Positions 1 through 8,000 of a stretch of 52,544 nt of DNA are shown piece by piece. The notes beneath the pieces are model-generated. The model saw only the letters and a list, made by a program, of their open reading frames with translations. It was not told the DNA's origin and ran no database searches. Position 1 is the first letter of the stretch. Every line of letters starts with the position of its first letter. A program made the position numbers and the translations under genes. This DNA is from SCTG01 sp964384595 (lineage in GTDB: Bacteria > Nitrospirota > Nitrospiria > Nitrospirales > NS-4): contig CAYLLY010000007.1 of NCBI GenBank assembly GCA_964384595.1, positions 1 through 52,544 on the forward strand, given 5' to 3'.

Positions 1-292
1 GGAGCGGAATGAACACATGATCATACAGCTCCTGAGACCCGCCGAATCCTTCCTTGCCTTCAAAGGCCAAAACCCCCAACTGGCGGAACAGGTAATAGCT
101 GGTAAAGAACCCGAGCATCGAAACCATGCCTCCTAGGACAAGCCAGTGGTGCACGTTGCCCAGCTTCTTCCTCGCCTGGAGCCACCCGATGATGAACAAG
201 CCGGTAAACAGCATGGCCATGAGCTGGCTCAGGTCCGCGCCCAGCGTCGCGGCTGTCCCCAGAAAACCGGGTCGCGCGAGCAGTTCCTTCAT
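1..292 (-). CDS. DUF420-like membrane protein (3' end outside window)
   Basis: Only the first 97 codons are in the window; the gene runs off the left edge. The N-terminus starts MKELLARPGFLG and holds one clear hydrophobic helix around residues 22-38, a basic loop (QARKKLGNVHHW) and a second helix around residues 53-70. The paired His followed by Trp after the first helix, and the motif VLAFEGKEGFGG, are what I recognise from the DUF420/YozB family. Those proteins are small multi-helix membrane proteins often found near haem-copper oxidase or electron-transfer genes, and their exact function is not settled. The start codon ATG (290-292) overlaps the stop of the upstream methyltransferase gene in an ATGA, so the two are probably co-translated. 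The family call rests on remembered sequence and is fairly secure; the functional role is not. Confidence 0.72.
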   Translation of the reverse strand, partial: MKELLARPGFLGTAATLGADLSQLMAMLFTGLFIIGWLQARKKLGNVHHWLVLGGMVSMLGFFTSYYLFRQLGVLAFEGKEGFGGSQELYDHVFIPL

Positions 293-1266
293 TTGACCCC
301 CTGCACTAAAGTGGATCGTTCCAGCTCATCGACCGACGCGAACCCGGCGTCCTTCAGCCATCGCACGGCTTCCGCAATGGTGTAGCACCGCCCCTTTTCG
401 GTGTTGACCAGGATATGCACGGCGAACACGGCGGTCCAGGCCGGGCTCGTCCCGTTTTCATCCAGGAAGCGGTCCTTGATGACCAGCCGGCCTGACGGCG
501 CCAGCGCGCCATGAACCTTCCGCACCAAGGCTGCGTTGGCCTCAGCCCCCTGGTAGTGCAGGATGTCCGACATGAGCACGGCGCCGTATGGACCACCCAA
601 GGCGTCCCGATTGAAATCGCCGGGGATGAAGCGGATCCGCCCCTCCAACCCGGCTTCTTTGATCAGGCGTTCGGTTGTATGCAGGGTCTCCGGAAGATCG
701 AAGATGGCGGCGGTCAGGCCCGGGTACGCCTGGCAGAAAGCCATGGCGTGGGTGCCGGCCCCCCCTCCCAAGTCCAGGAGGGACCGAGCGCCGCTGAGAT
801 CGATTTGTTTGGCGAGCGTCGGGGCATGCTGGAGCGCCACGCGATGGAGGACCATCAGCACATTCTCCGCCAACCGCGGGTCCGTGCGGAAGAGATGGTC
901 CTTCACAGGCGACCGGCCGGTGCGCACCACCGATTCAAGCTGGCCCCAGTTGTCCCACTCGGCCTCCTGCAACAACAACAAATGGCCGGCGTACTTGGGG
1001 CTTTCCTTCACAAGAAACTCCTGGGCTTCCGTCGCGTTGGAATAGCGCTCGTCCGCTTTTCGAAGGAGACCGATCGAGACGAGCGCATTCATCAGGAGCG
1101 CGGTGGCCTGCGGATCGGTCTGTAGGCGCCGGGCCACGTCCGCAGCAGTCCCTTCGCCGCAGGCCAACGCCCCGAAGATATCCAGCTTGACCGCGGTCAG
1201 CAGGACCTTGCTTTCCCAGTAGTAGCCGAGCTGAAAGATCTCGGCCAGCGAGAGCGTTCGGGCCAC
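289..1266 (-). CDS. SAM-dependent O-methyltransferase (family 2, acetylserotonin O-methyltransferase-like)
   Basis: A 325-residue cytoplasmic enzyme expected to transfer a methyl group from S-adenosylmethionine to a small hydroxylated substrate. Residues about 8-90 form a winged-helix dimerisation domain (IFQLGYYWESKVLLTAVKLDIFGAL). The Rossmann-type domain begins at the glycine-rich SAM motif LLDLGGGAGTH (around residues 164-174), with an acidic residue for ribose binding in AAIFDLP and the later motif VLMSDILHYQG. This is the layout of plant and bacterial small-molecule O-methyltransferases. The start is GTG with GAAGGAGG just upstream. The gene shares an ATGA overlap with the following DUF420-like gene. 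The substrate cannot be told from sequence; a role in quinone, carotenoid or secondary-metabolite methylation is possible but unsupported here. Confidence 0.85.
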   Translation of the reverse strand: MARTLSLAEIFQLGYYWESKVLLTAVKLDIFGALACGEGTAADVARRLQTDPQATALLMNALVSIGLLRKADERYSNATEAQEFLVKESPKYAGHLLLLQEAEWDNWGQLESVVRTGRSPVKDHLFRTDPRLAENVLMVLHRVALQHAPTLAKQIDLSGARSLLDLGGGAGTHAMAFCQAYPGLTAAIFDLPETLHTTERLIKEAGLEGRIRFIPGDFNRDALGGPYGAVLMSDILHYQGAEANAALVRKVHGALAPSGRLVIKDRFLDENGTSPAWTAVFAVHILVNTEKGRCYTIAEAVRWLKDAGFASVDELERSTLVQGVK

Positions 1267-1297
1267 TCAGCCTCCTTCTTCACTGATTAAATAATGG

Positions 1298-1327
1298 ATT
1301 CTATGTCAACACTCGCGGCGAAGGCAA
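1298..1327 (-). promoter_or_regulatory. Candidate promoter for the methyltransferase-DUF420 pair
   Basis: Read on the minus strand, TTGCCT (1322-1327), an 18-nt spacer and TAGAAT (1298-1303) lie about 30 nt upstream of the GTG start. A TTGACA also directly abuts the -10 box. The boxes are fair, not perfect. Confidence 0.4.
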
Positions 1328-1359
1328 GGAACGGAACCACACCGCGGCAGGCACAAAAA

Positions 1360-1391
1360 GAGGCGGCGGAATTTTTCCATTCCGCCGCCTC
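1360..1391 (-). terminator. Intrinsic terminator of the first cupredoxin-like gene
   Basis: A perfect 13-bp inverted repeat (GAGGCGGCGGAAT, 1360-1372, with its complement at 1379-1391) encloses a 6-nt loop. On the minus strand it is followed by CTTTTT, the U-tract expected for Rho-independent termination. It lies 27 nt past the stop of the gene at 1419-2216 and separates it from the methyltransferase pair. Confidence 0.85.
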
Positions 1392-1418
1392 AAACCACTG
1401 ACGCTGACAGCTATGCGA

Positions 1419-2216
1419 CTACGGCTTGAATTCGAACTTGGCCGCCGCTGCTGCGCCGTCCTTCACCTCGATTTCCTGCTCAATCGGCTTGCCCTTGTTG
1501 ATCGCAGGGTGCCAGGCCACCACCTTGTACTTGCCGGCCGGCACGTCCTTGATGGCGAACTTGCCGTCTTCGCCCACGACGGCATAGTGCGGGCTGGTGA
1601 CGGGCAGCGCCCAGAATTGCATAAACTCGTGCTGGTCGCAAATCAGCTTGAAGACCGATCCATCCGCAGCTTTCCGCAGTTTGATCGGCTTATCCAGTCC
1701 TTTGTCCTTTTCCGGCAACCCGATGTTGAAGATCGTGGTGGAGCTAGCGCCCTTCACCTCAAAGGAATGCGGGTTGTGGAGGACCCCTTTCACCGACTTC
1801 GGGTCGTCCGGGTCGGCGTCGGTGTTCATCACACGGAAGGACGACTGAGTCGCAACCACCACCCCGGTATAGGGGAGAAACTCGCACAGCTTGGAGATGA
1901 TGTCCTCGCCTTTGAAGTCTGCCTGGAACTTCTCATCGTTGATGCCCGTCACAGCCACAACGGCGTTCTTCAATCCACCATCTTTGCCCACCTCGACTTC
2001 TTTGAGGAGCCGCTTCTCGCCCTTCGCATCCTTGCTGGGGTTTTTCACGCAGAACTTCGGATTCGGGAACTTCGAGAACAGAAACTCCTTCGGCGCCGGG
2101 GCCTTGCCCGAAAACGACACCTTTCCTTCGACTGTCCCGCCCGCCCACGACGTCATCGGGGCGGCCAGGAATGCGACCGCACTGATGGCGACCGCTATAC
2201 ACGTTCCAATCTTCAT
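1419..2216 (-). CDS. Secreted cupredoxin-like / carboxypeptidase-regulatory-like protein, paralogue 1
   Basis: A 265-residue exported protein with a signal peptide (residues 1-25, cleavage after SWA). The body starts with a short beta motif (GGTVEGKVSFSG). The middle carries the cupredoxin-like pattern: a His pair near LHNPHSF (H147, H150), then C193-x2-H196-x2-M199 (CDQHEFM). The C-terminal third (DGKFAIKDVPAGKYKVVAWHP) looks like a carboxypeptidase-regulatory beta-sandwich. The protein at 3994-4932 has the same three-part plan and aligns throughout, so the two are paralogues. His, Cys-x2-His and Met are the usual ligands of a type 1 copper site, so a periplasmic electron carrier or copper-binding protein is inferred, not shown. 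It has its own promoter and terminator, downstream of the metal-oxidase cluster. Confidence 0.75.
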   Translation of the reverse strand: MKIGTCIAVAISAVAFLAAPMTSWAGGTVEGKVSFSGKAPAPKEFLFSKFPNPKFCVKNPSKDAKGEKRLLKEVEVGKDGGLKNAVVAVTGINDEKFQADFKGEDIISKLCEFLPYTGVVVATQSSFRVMNTDADPDDPKSVKGVLHNPHSFEVKGASSTTIFNIGLPEKDKGLDKPIKLRKAADGSVFKLICDQHEFMQFWALPVTSPHYAVVGEDGKFAIKDVPAGKYKVVAWHPAINKGKPIEQEIEVKDGAAAAAKFEFKP

Positions 2217-2323
2217 GGCCCAGACCTCCTTACTTATTGAGTTTCAACCCCGGCAGGAACTCAACCCTATAGCTGACTTAGTGGAGAATATCCTACCCCA
2301 TTTTACAATTCAGTGAGTTCCGA

Positions 2324-2354
2324 CTTATACCACAGGACAGTCCAAAAATGTCAA
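2324..2354 (-). promoter_or_regulatory. Sigma-70-type promoter for cupredoxin-like gene 1
   Basis: On the minus strand a perfect TTGACA (2349-2354) is followed after 19 nt by TATAAG (2324-2329); GTATAA at 18 nt is an alternative register. About 100 nt of leader separate it from the ATG at 2216, which has AAGGAGG upstream. The same TTGACA-N19 layout occurs before the IPT/TIG gene. Confidence 0.6.
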
Positions 2355-2384
2355 GGCCTCCACAAAGAGATAGCCTAAGGACAC

Positions 2385-3032
2385 TCACATCTTGGCGTCA
2401 GGCGGCTTGGACTGCCGCTCTTTTCGATCAGGACCATCGAATTCTTCCAACGGTTGGAAGTTCACGGGTAGCTGAAATAAAAAATCCGAGACGGGTCCAA
2501 GCCTGACACGCCGATATTCCACGCTCCAGGAGCCGTCTTTCTTCATCAGTTTCAGCGGGAAATGAATATCGGTGGCCAACCACTGATAATAAGCGGCCGT
2601 CTGCTCTCCTTCCTGTACCTGCACTTCAAAAAGGGTGGTCGGATGCCCGTCCAGAGTTTCCGTTCCGATCGCGCTCCGTGAGAGTTCCCCTTTCAACGTC
2701 TCCTGTACCTTCGGATCCTGCTCGGCATTATAAGGCATCTCCTTGTAATGCTTGAGGCGGGATAACAGCATCCACATCACTTGCTTGTCCTTGCGGACGA
2801 TGGTGACACTGACAGGGCCGATCGCCTGATGTTCCAGGCGCCAGCGATCATCCCGGTAAAAGATATTCGAAACGTGCGTCTTGCCGTTGGATTTCGTAAT
2901 CTGATCGGCGCTGAACTCTACAGCCGCAACCGTTTCGCTCAAGGCCACTAGAACGGGAAGCGACAAGAGTGCCACACGTAACGATGTGCCGACGGCCGAC
3001 TGTAGGCGTCGCTCTCGTGCAGACAACATCAT
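2385..3032 (-). CDS. Exported LolA/DUF4412-like protein
   Basis: A 215-residue protein with a basic N-terminus and a hydrophobic signal segment (about residues 17-37, VALLSLPVLVALSETVAA). The mature part resembles the LolA/LolB and DUF4412 fold: an early strand with NIFYRDDRWRLEH, a strand-turn-strand MWMLLSRLKHYKEMP, and the late motif YYQWLATDIHFPLKLMKKDG. Proteins of this fold bind lipid or hydrophobic ligands in the periplasm; a direct role here is unknown. It is the last gene of an overlapping run, sharing ATGA (3029-3032) with the SUMF1 gene before it, so it probably belongs functionally to the exported cupredoxin/SUMF1/oxidase group. A second Met three bases in is an equally possible start. 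The family call is by pattern, without a diagnostic motif. Confidence 0.6.
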   Translation of the reverse strand: MMLSARERRLQSAVGTSLRVALLSLPVLVALSETVAAVEFSADQITKSNGKTHVSNIFYRDDRWRLEHQAIGPVSVTIVRKDKQVMWMLLSRLKHYKEMPYNAEQDPKVQETLKGELSRSAIGTETLDGHPTTLFEVQVQEGEQTAAYYQWLATDIHFPLKLMKKDGSWSVEYRRVRLGPVSDFLFQLPVNFQPLEEFDGPDRKERQSKPPDAKM

Positions 3033-3994
3033 GGGGCTGGAGTCCCCACAGTAGCCGCCTTGGCCGGCTGCCCTCGTTCTCCGACGGGATCACGCGCGCA
3101 TCGGAAGCCCAGCCAGTTCATCTTGGTAGTCGGATCCGTTCCGTTCCGTTGGGCCGCACGGACGCTCGGCGTGCTGTCCACCCAGCCACCTCCTCGAAAC
3201 GCTTTGCTGGTGCCATGATCAGGCCCCTTGGGATTGCGGTCAGGCCCGGACTTGTAGGAGCTCGGATCGTACCAATCCGCTACCCACTCGGCCACGTTCC
3301 CGGCCATATTGAAAACCCCGTAGGGGCTCACGGCATTGTCATACTTATCGACTGAGACGATGGGAGGATACAGCAACAGCCGTTCCGGTCGATCGCGGAC
3401 CGGGCCGGACAGGCCCGTTCGGCCGAAATTGGCACGCGAGAGTCCCGCCATCTGGTTTCCCCATGGGTAGATGCGACCGTCCTCCCCCCGTGCCGCCTTT
3501 TCCCATTCCGCTTCGGTCGGCAGGCGCTTGCCGGCCCATTTGCAGTAGGCATCGGCGTCGTGCCAGGAGACATGCATGACGGGGTGATACGTCATCGTTT
3601 CCTGGAAGATCCCGCCCCATTTCCAATCGACCAACGGCTCGAGGCCTTTCGCCAGAACGAATCGCAGAAACTGGACCGCCGTCACTTCGTACTTGTCGAT
3701 CTCATATACATCCAGATGGATGCTTCGTTGTGGAAACTCCGGAGGATACGAGTTACGATCACTCTGCCTGTTACTCCCCATCAGGAACGGCCCGGCCGGT
3801 ACCAGCACCATCTCGTCTTTGGCCGGCAAGGCCGTCAAGCGCGCCGCCTCCTTTTTTCCTTCCGCTGTCCATTCCGGCTTCACATCGGCCACATCGGTCC
3901 CCCCGCTTGTCACCGCCATGACTCGCGTGGAAACAGCGCACACGGCAAGCAGAGCCAGAGCGCCCCACGCTACTATTCCTAAGATTTGACGCAT
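3029..3994 (-). CDS. Exported SUMF1/FGE-fold protein, catalytic cysteines absent
   Basis: A 321-residue protein with a signal peptide (residues 1-27, ending RVMA). From about residue 60 it follows the formylglycine-generating-enzyme (SUMF1) fold: MVLVPAGPFLMGS, the YEIDKYEVT strand, HPVMHVSWHDADAYCKWAGKRLPTE (shown in pieces: WHDADAYCKWAG, RLPTEAEWEKAARG), YPWGN, NMAGNVAEWV and FRGGGW. True oxygen-dependent FGE carries two redox cysteines just after the RGGSW-type motif. Here that stretch reads VDSTPSVRAAQRNG and has none, so formylglycine synthesis is unlikely. Cysteine-free SUMF1 domains act as binding or accessory domains in other systems (NirV-like, PvdO-like). Start ATG overlaps the stop of the upstream cupredoxin-like gene by one base (TGATG). 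A second such protein is at 26629-27534. Confidence 0.85.
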   Translation of the reverse strand: MRQILGIVAWGALALLAVCAVSTRVMAVTSGGTDVADVKPEWTAEGKKEAARLTALPAKDEMVLVPAGPFLMGSNRQSDRNSYPPEFPQRSIHLDVYEIDKYEVTAVQFLRFVLAKGLEPLVDWKWGGIFQETMTYHPVMHVSWHDADAYCKWAGKRLPTEAEWEKAARGEDGRIYPWGNQMAGLSRANFGRTGLSGPVRDRPERLLLYPPIVSVDKYDNAVSPYGVFNMAGNVAEWVADWYDPSSYKSGPDRNPKGPDHGTSKAFRGGGWVDSTPSVRAAQRNGTDPTTKMNWLGFRCARDPVGERGQPAKAATVGTPAP

Positions 3995-4932
3995 CAGGGC
4001 ACCTGGAGTTCGAGCGTGGGTTTGATTTCCCGAGAGCCCAGAATCCCAAGACCAAACCGCGGGTTCTCCACGGCATCCATGCCGGCTCGAACCCCTTCGC
4101 GTGGCTGGATTTCGAAGTTCGCCGTTACCCTACCCTTTGCAGGAATCGTCACGTCCTGTTCAATAAGGGTGCGGGCCTGGGGATGCCAAACCAACATTTT
4201 ATAGGTCCCCGGGGGGATATCGGAGACCTCGAAACGTCCTGATTGGTCGGTCGAGGTGTAATAGGGATTGTCCACCGCAAGCCCCCAGCTTTCCATGTAG
4301 GCATGAAACCCGCACTGCATCACGAAAATCCGGCGCCCCTTCGTCATATGAATCATCTGAACCGACGGCTCCCCGACCATATGCTTGTGGTAGTTGGCAT
4401 CCATGGCCGCTTCCTTCGGGTGATGCGGATTCATCGGCAACGGCACATTGAACAAGACCCGCGGGCCCAAATTCGACGTTTCATAGGCTTGAATATCGTG
4501 CATGACCGGATCCATATTCACGATCTCCACCTTGTCCTGGTCACGCACAACGGTCACGAAGGGATTGAAGCGGCAGTCAATGGCCTCGATACGCGGCGCC
4601 TTAAACTTGAACGGTTTGCCCTTCTCAACGCCCGTGATCATCACGACGACATCTTTCAGGCCGCGATCCTCGCCGACGGCAAACTCTTTGAGCAGGCGAA
4701 ACCCGTGTCCATTAGAAATTCTCCCGCAGTACACAGGATCAGGAAACGTGACGAGGTTGAATCCGCGCGGCACCGGTTTTCCACTCTTCAAGGTCACCTT
4801 GCCCGTCAACGTTCCCCCATTCACAACCGGAATCTCCTGATAGGCCATTGCCCCTGGAAGGCCCCAGCCAAGGCCCAACACAGACCCTACTCCCCATATC
4901 AGGATTGCCGTCATTCGCCACTGAAATCGCAT
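3994..4932 (-). CDS. Secreted cupredoxin-like / carboxypeptidase-regulatory-like protein, paralogue 2
   Basis: A 312-residue exported protein from the chosen ATG at 4932, which is preceded by GGGAGG and opens directly into a signal peptide (MRFQWRMTAILIWGVG to about residue 30). A longer frame to 5031 exists, but it would bury the signal peptide. Key pattern: VNMDPVMHD (H145), as in cupredoxins that have an Asn-x-Asp...His strand, then C207-x2-H210-x2-M213 (CGFHAYM). It ends with a carboxypeptidase-regulatory-like module (SGRFEVSDIPPGTYKMLVWHP). Another His-rich segment (NPHHPKEAAMDANYHKHM) is present here but not in the paralogue at 1419-2216. It is first in the overlapping run with SUMF1 and the LolA-like gene and lies 117 nt downstream of the multicopper oxidase. 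A periplasmic copper protein serving the oxidase is the natural inference. Confidence 0.75.
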   Translation of the reverse strand: MRFQWRMTAILIWGVGSVLGLGWGLPGAMAYQEIPVVNGGTLTGKVTLKSGKPVPRGFNLVTFPDPVYCGRISNGHGFRLLKEFAVGEDRGLKDVVVMITGVEKGKPFKFKAPRIEAIDCRFNPFVTVVRDQDKVEIVNMDPVMHDIQAYETSNLGPRVLFNVPLPMNPHHPKEAAMDANYHKHMVGEPSVQMIHMTKGRRIFVMQCGFHAYMESWGLAVDNPYYTSTDQSGRFEVSDIPPGTYKMLVWHPQARTLIEQDVTIPAKGRVTANFEIQPREGVRAGMDAVENPRFGLGILGSREIKPTLELQVP

Positions 4933-4991
4933 TCCCATCCCCTCCCAATGAACCGCCACATCCCGACTCATGATACCTGATGAAATGAAGC

Positions 4992-5022
4992 GGGGGAGCC
5001 GCATTCTAGATGCAACTCCCCC
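4992..5022 (-). promoter_or_regulatory. Hairpin between the oxidase and the downstream cupredoxin run
   Basis: A 7-bp stem (GGGGGAG 4992-4998, CTCCCCC 5016-5022) encloses a second small stem (GCAT/ATGC). There is no U-tract after it on the minus strand, so it may stabilise a processed end or give partial read-through rather than full termination. Confidence 0.4.
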
Positions 5023-5049
5023 ACTCCCCACTTACTCTGACTCAACCCG

Positions 5050-8000
5050 CTACTTCAGCGCCGTCGGAAGGACCTGGCCGGGGATTGGCCGCTCGTCGGC
5101 CTTCTGGACGCCGACGTCGCTCCTGGACAGAGGCAAAATCCTCGAATCACCGGCCGGCAGGACTCTAAAATAGCCCCATTGCCCGGACTGGGAATACGGC
5201 AGCCGCTGGTTGCCCCACGTGTAATCGGCCGGGAGTTTGTAGCGACCACCCGCCGACGGGATGAACGCGTCGATGACTTCTGAGCCCGAGAACTCAACGA
5301 CGCTGATGTCGTCAGCGCCCGGCATGAACGGCTCGATCGGCCACTCGTGCTTCTCCACGCTGAACATCTGGTTCTGCTCGTTGTTCGCTCCCAGCACGTG
5401 GATCCGCACCGGGTCTCCGGCATGCGCCTGGATGATCGGCGTGACCGGATCTTCCGGTTTGTCAACCTTGCAGGGCTGGAACATACGCCCAAGGTCGCAT
5501 CCCTGTTCTTCCCTCGCCTTGTATGGTTCCGACCGGTAATTCACGCCCGTCAGGCCAGCCACATTTTGCACATAGGGCATGAAGCTCGTGCCGATGATGT
5601 TGTCCTCATCCTGGAAGAAGAGCGCCGCATCACGGTAGTTCGCGCGCGTCTCGTTGCCCTGGATCGTTCGATCCACAATGACGTCGGCGACCCAGCTGTT
5701 CTTCAAGGAAATATCCTCGCCGGTCTTGGGATCCCTGTATTGCGATCCCTTCGGGCCGATCACAACAGCTCCAAACAACCCGTTTCTGGGGTTCAGCATC
5801 ACGTTCCCGAAATCCCAGACCAGAGACGTGATCTCTCCGTTGAACGGATGCGCATAGTACGTGTACGTCCGGCTTTCGCCCGGTCCGATCGTCTGGTCGC
5901 CCGGATTATTCCCCACGTTTGCGCCGAGCGAGTCTTTCGGGTCAAAGGCCAGCGAGAACGCCGAGAACGAAGCCCTACTGGCCGCCATCTTGTTCTTCAG
6001 ATTGACTTTCACGCAATCGCCCACGTTGGCATGAAGCGTCAATGGGCTCGGCATCAGGCCGCCGGCGACTTTGGTGACTTCATCTTCGAGAACGTAAATC
6101 TTGCCCTCCGGGTTCTTTATCTGGATCTTGCGCTCGAAGTCCACCTCGATCGCATCAGCGGCTTTGGGGTTGAACTTGAGCTCTTTATCCATCGCCACCA
6201 CGTTGAAGGACTTCACCGGCGCGTCGTCCGGACAGACCGATTTGGCCGGTGTCGGAATCTCGTTCCGACCGGAATAACCGGCCGGCAACTTCTGAAGGTC
6301 CGGCACCTCCTTGTCCAGCACCCGCAGGATGCCCCATGCCCCTTCAGAGAACTTGGACGAGCGACCGTTGAAGTGCAGATAGTCGCCCGGCATCAATTGC
6401 GGGCCACCGGCCTGCGGCACCACAAGATCGTACCGCTCCGCAATTCCGATGTGAATCGAGTTCTTTCGATTCGCATCACCCGCATACCGCTCGGACAGGA
6501 ACGTGTGCCCGGACAGGGTCCAGGTCATCGTCTCATTCATCAGCGTATGCAACAGCCGGAATACGACGGTGTCTCCCAAGTACGCTCGAATCATGGGTGT
6601 TGAAGGATCGCCGTGTACCAGGCTGCTAAAGATCTTCGAGGCATCCGGGTTATTCGACAACCGCTTGGCGACCGGTTCAGCCCTGAAGTTCAACCCGCTT
6701 CCGGTCGTATGCGTCCCGCCGTTCAGGAACGGCATGGGGGTCATCGCAATCTTATCAGGCATCATGAAAGACACGGTCTTCCCGCCCTCCAGCGCCACCT
6801 CGATCGGCTGGCCAGGCGGATTGCCTGCCGTCACCACGTTGACCGTATGCGGCACCGTATCATGCACCTGCACCATCAACTCACGGAAGCTCCCGTTCAC
6901 CCCATAGCCCACCGGCTCGACCGTGCGAATGTCCGCGATCGGGCCGCTGCGGATCGGCTTCCCCGTCTTCGGATCGTGATAGGTGGAACCTACCGGCTCG
7001 ACGACCAGAGTCCCGAACCCACCGTGCGGCCAGGTCGTCGCGCCAAATGCATGGTCATGCCAGAACACCGTTCCCACATCCGCATCCACCCAGAGCCGAG
7101 AGCGCGTGAACTCCACCGTCGCAATGTCGCCGCTCGGGTGGTCGTTCTTCAGCGGCTTCTGGAACGTGATGGTGCTCCCACTGATGGAGGTGATCCGCTG
7201 GATCTCGTTGCCCTTGACGTTGTCCGCCCCGACCAACAACTCCGTCCCCACGTGGTACTGGGCCGCATTCTTGACCGTGATGCTCTTGCTGCCTTTTTTC
7301 GCCGGAGCCGTCAACACCGTGTTCATCGGAACCGGCAGCCCCTTCTTCTCCTTTTTCGTCAGCATCGTGAACGGACGGACCGACTGCTCGTAGGACATAC
7401 CCGTGATTACGCCGTCGGACGCCTGGTTGTCGAACTGCAGGAAGTGCGGGTGGATGTTGATCTTGGATGATTGGAAGTTCGTGAAGTCGTCGTCCACCCA
7501 CTCGCTGGTCAGCGTGTAATCCACGCAATCGTAAACGTTGGCACGGAAGACCAGCGGGTATTTAAGGTCATTGTTCTTGCGGACGGCTTCCTCCTCTTCA
7601 TGCAGGACATAGATGAGGCCGTTCTGATCCACCATGGGCGGCTCTTTGCCATGCCCCTTGCTGATCTCGATCGGCAATCTAATGAAGTGGATGTTGTAGT
7701 ACTTGCGTCCTGCGTTCTCCGGGCAGAGACTCCACACGCCCTGCTCGCCCGGCTTCGCCGGATCCGCGCTCCGGCTGCCGTCCTCTTCCTGGTGGATCAT
7801 TTCCAGCCACGGCGCCGGATTGTGATTCGGCGCAAACATCACGCGCTTGCCGAAGTGGGGCCTGAGATGCGGCCAGGAGACCTTGCCGGTCGTCGGCTCA
7901 AACAGGATCGGCTGCCGTTCTCCCGGCGTCTTGGACTTATACTTGGGGTTGGCGATGGTGCTTTCTTTTTCGGTCATCGCCATGTGGCCTTTCCAAGCCC

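Noticed and set aside
3029..3994. Call as a genuine formylglycine-generating enzyme (also for 26629-27534)
   Set aside because: Both lack the redox cysteine pair after the RGG-x-W motif.
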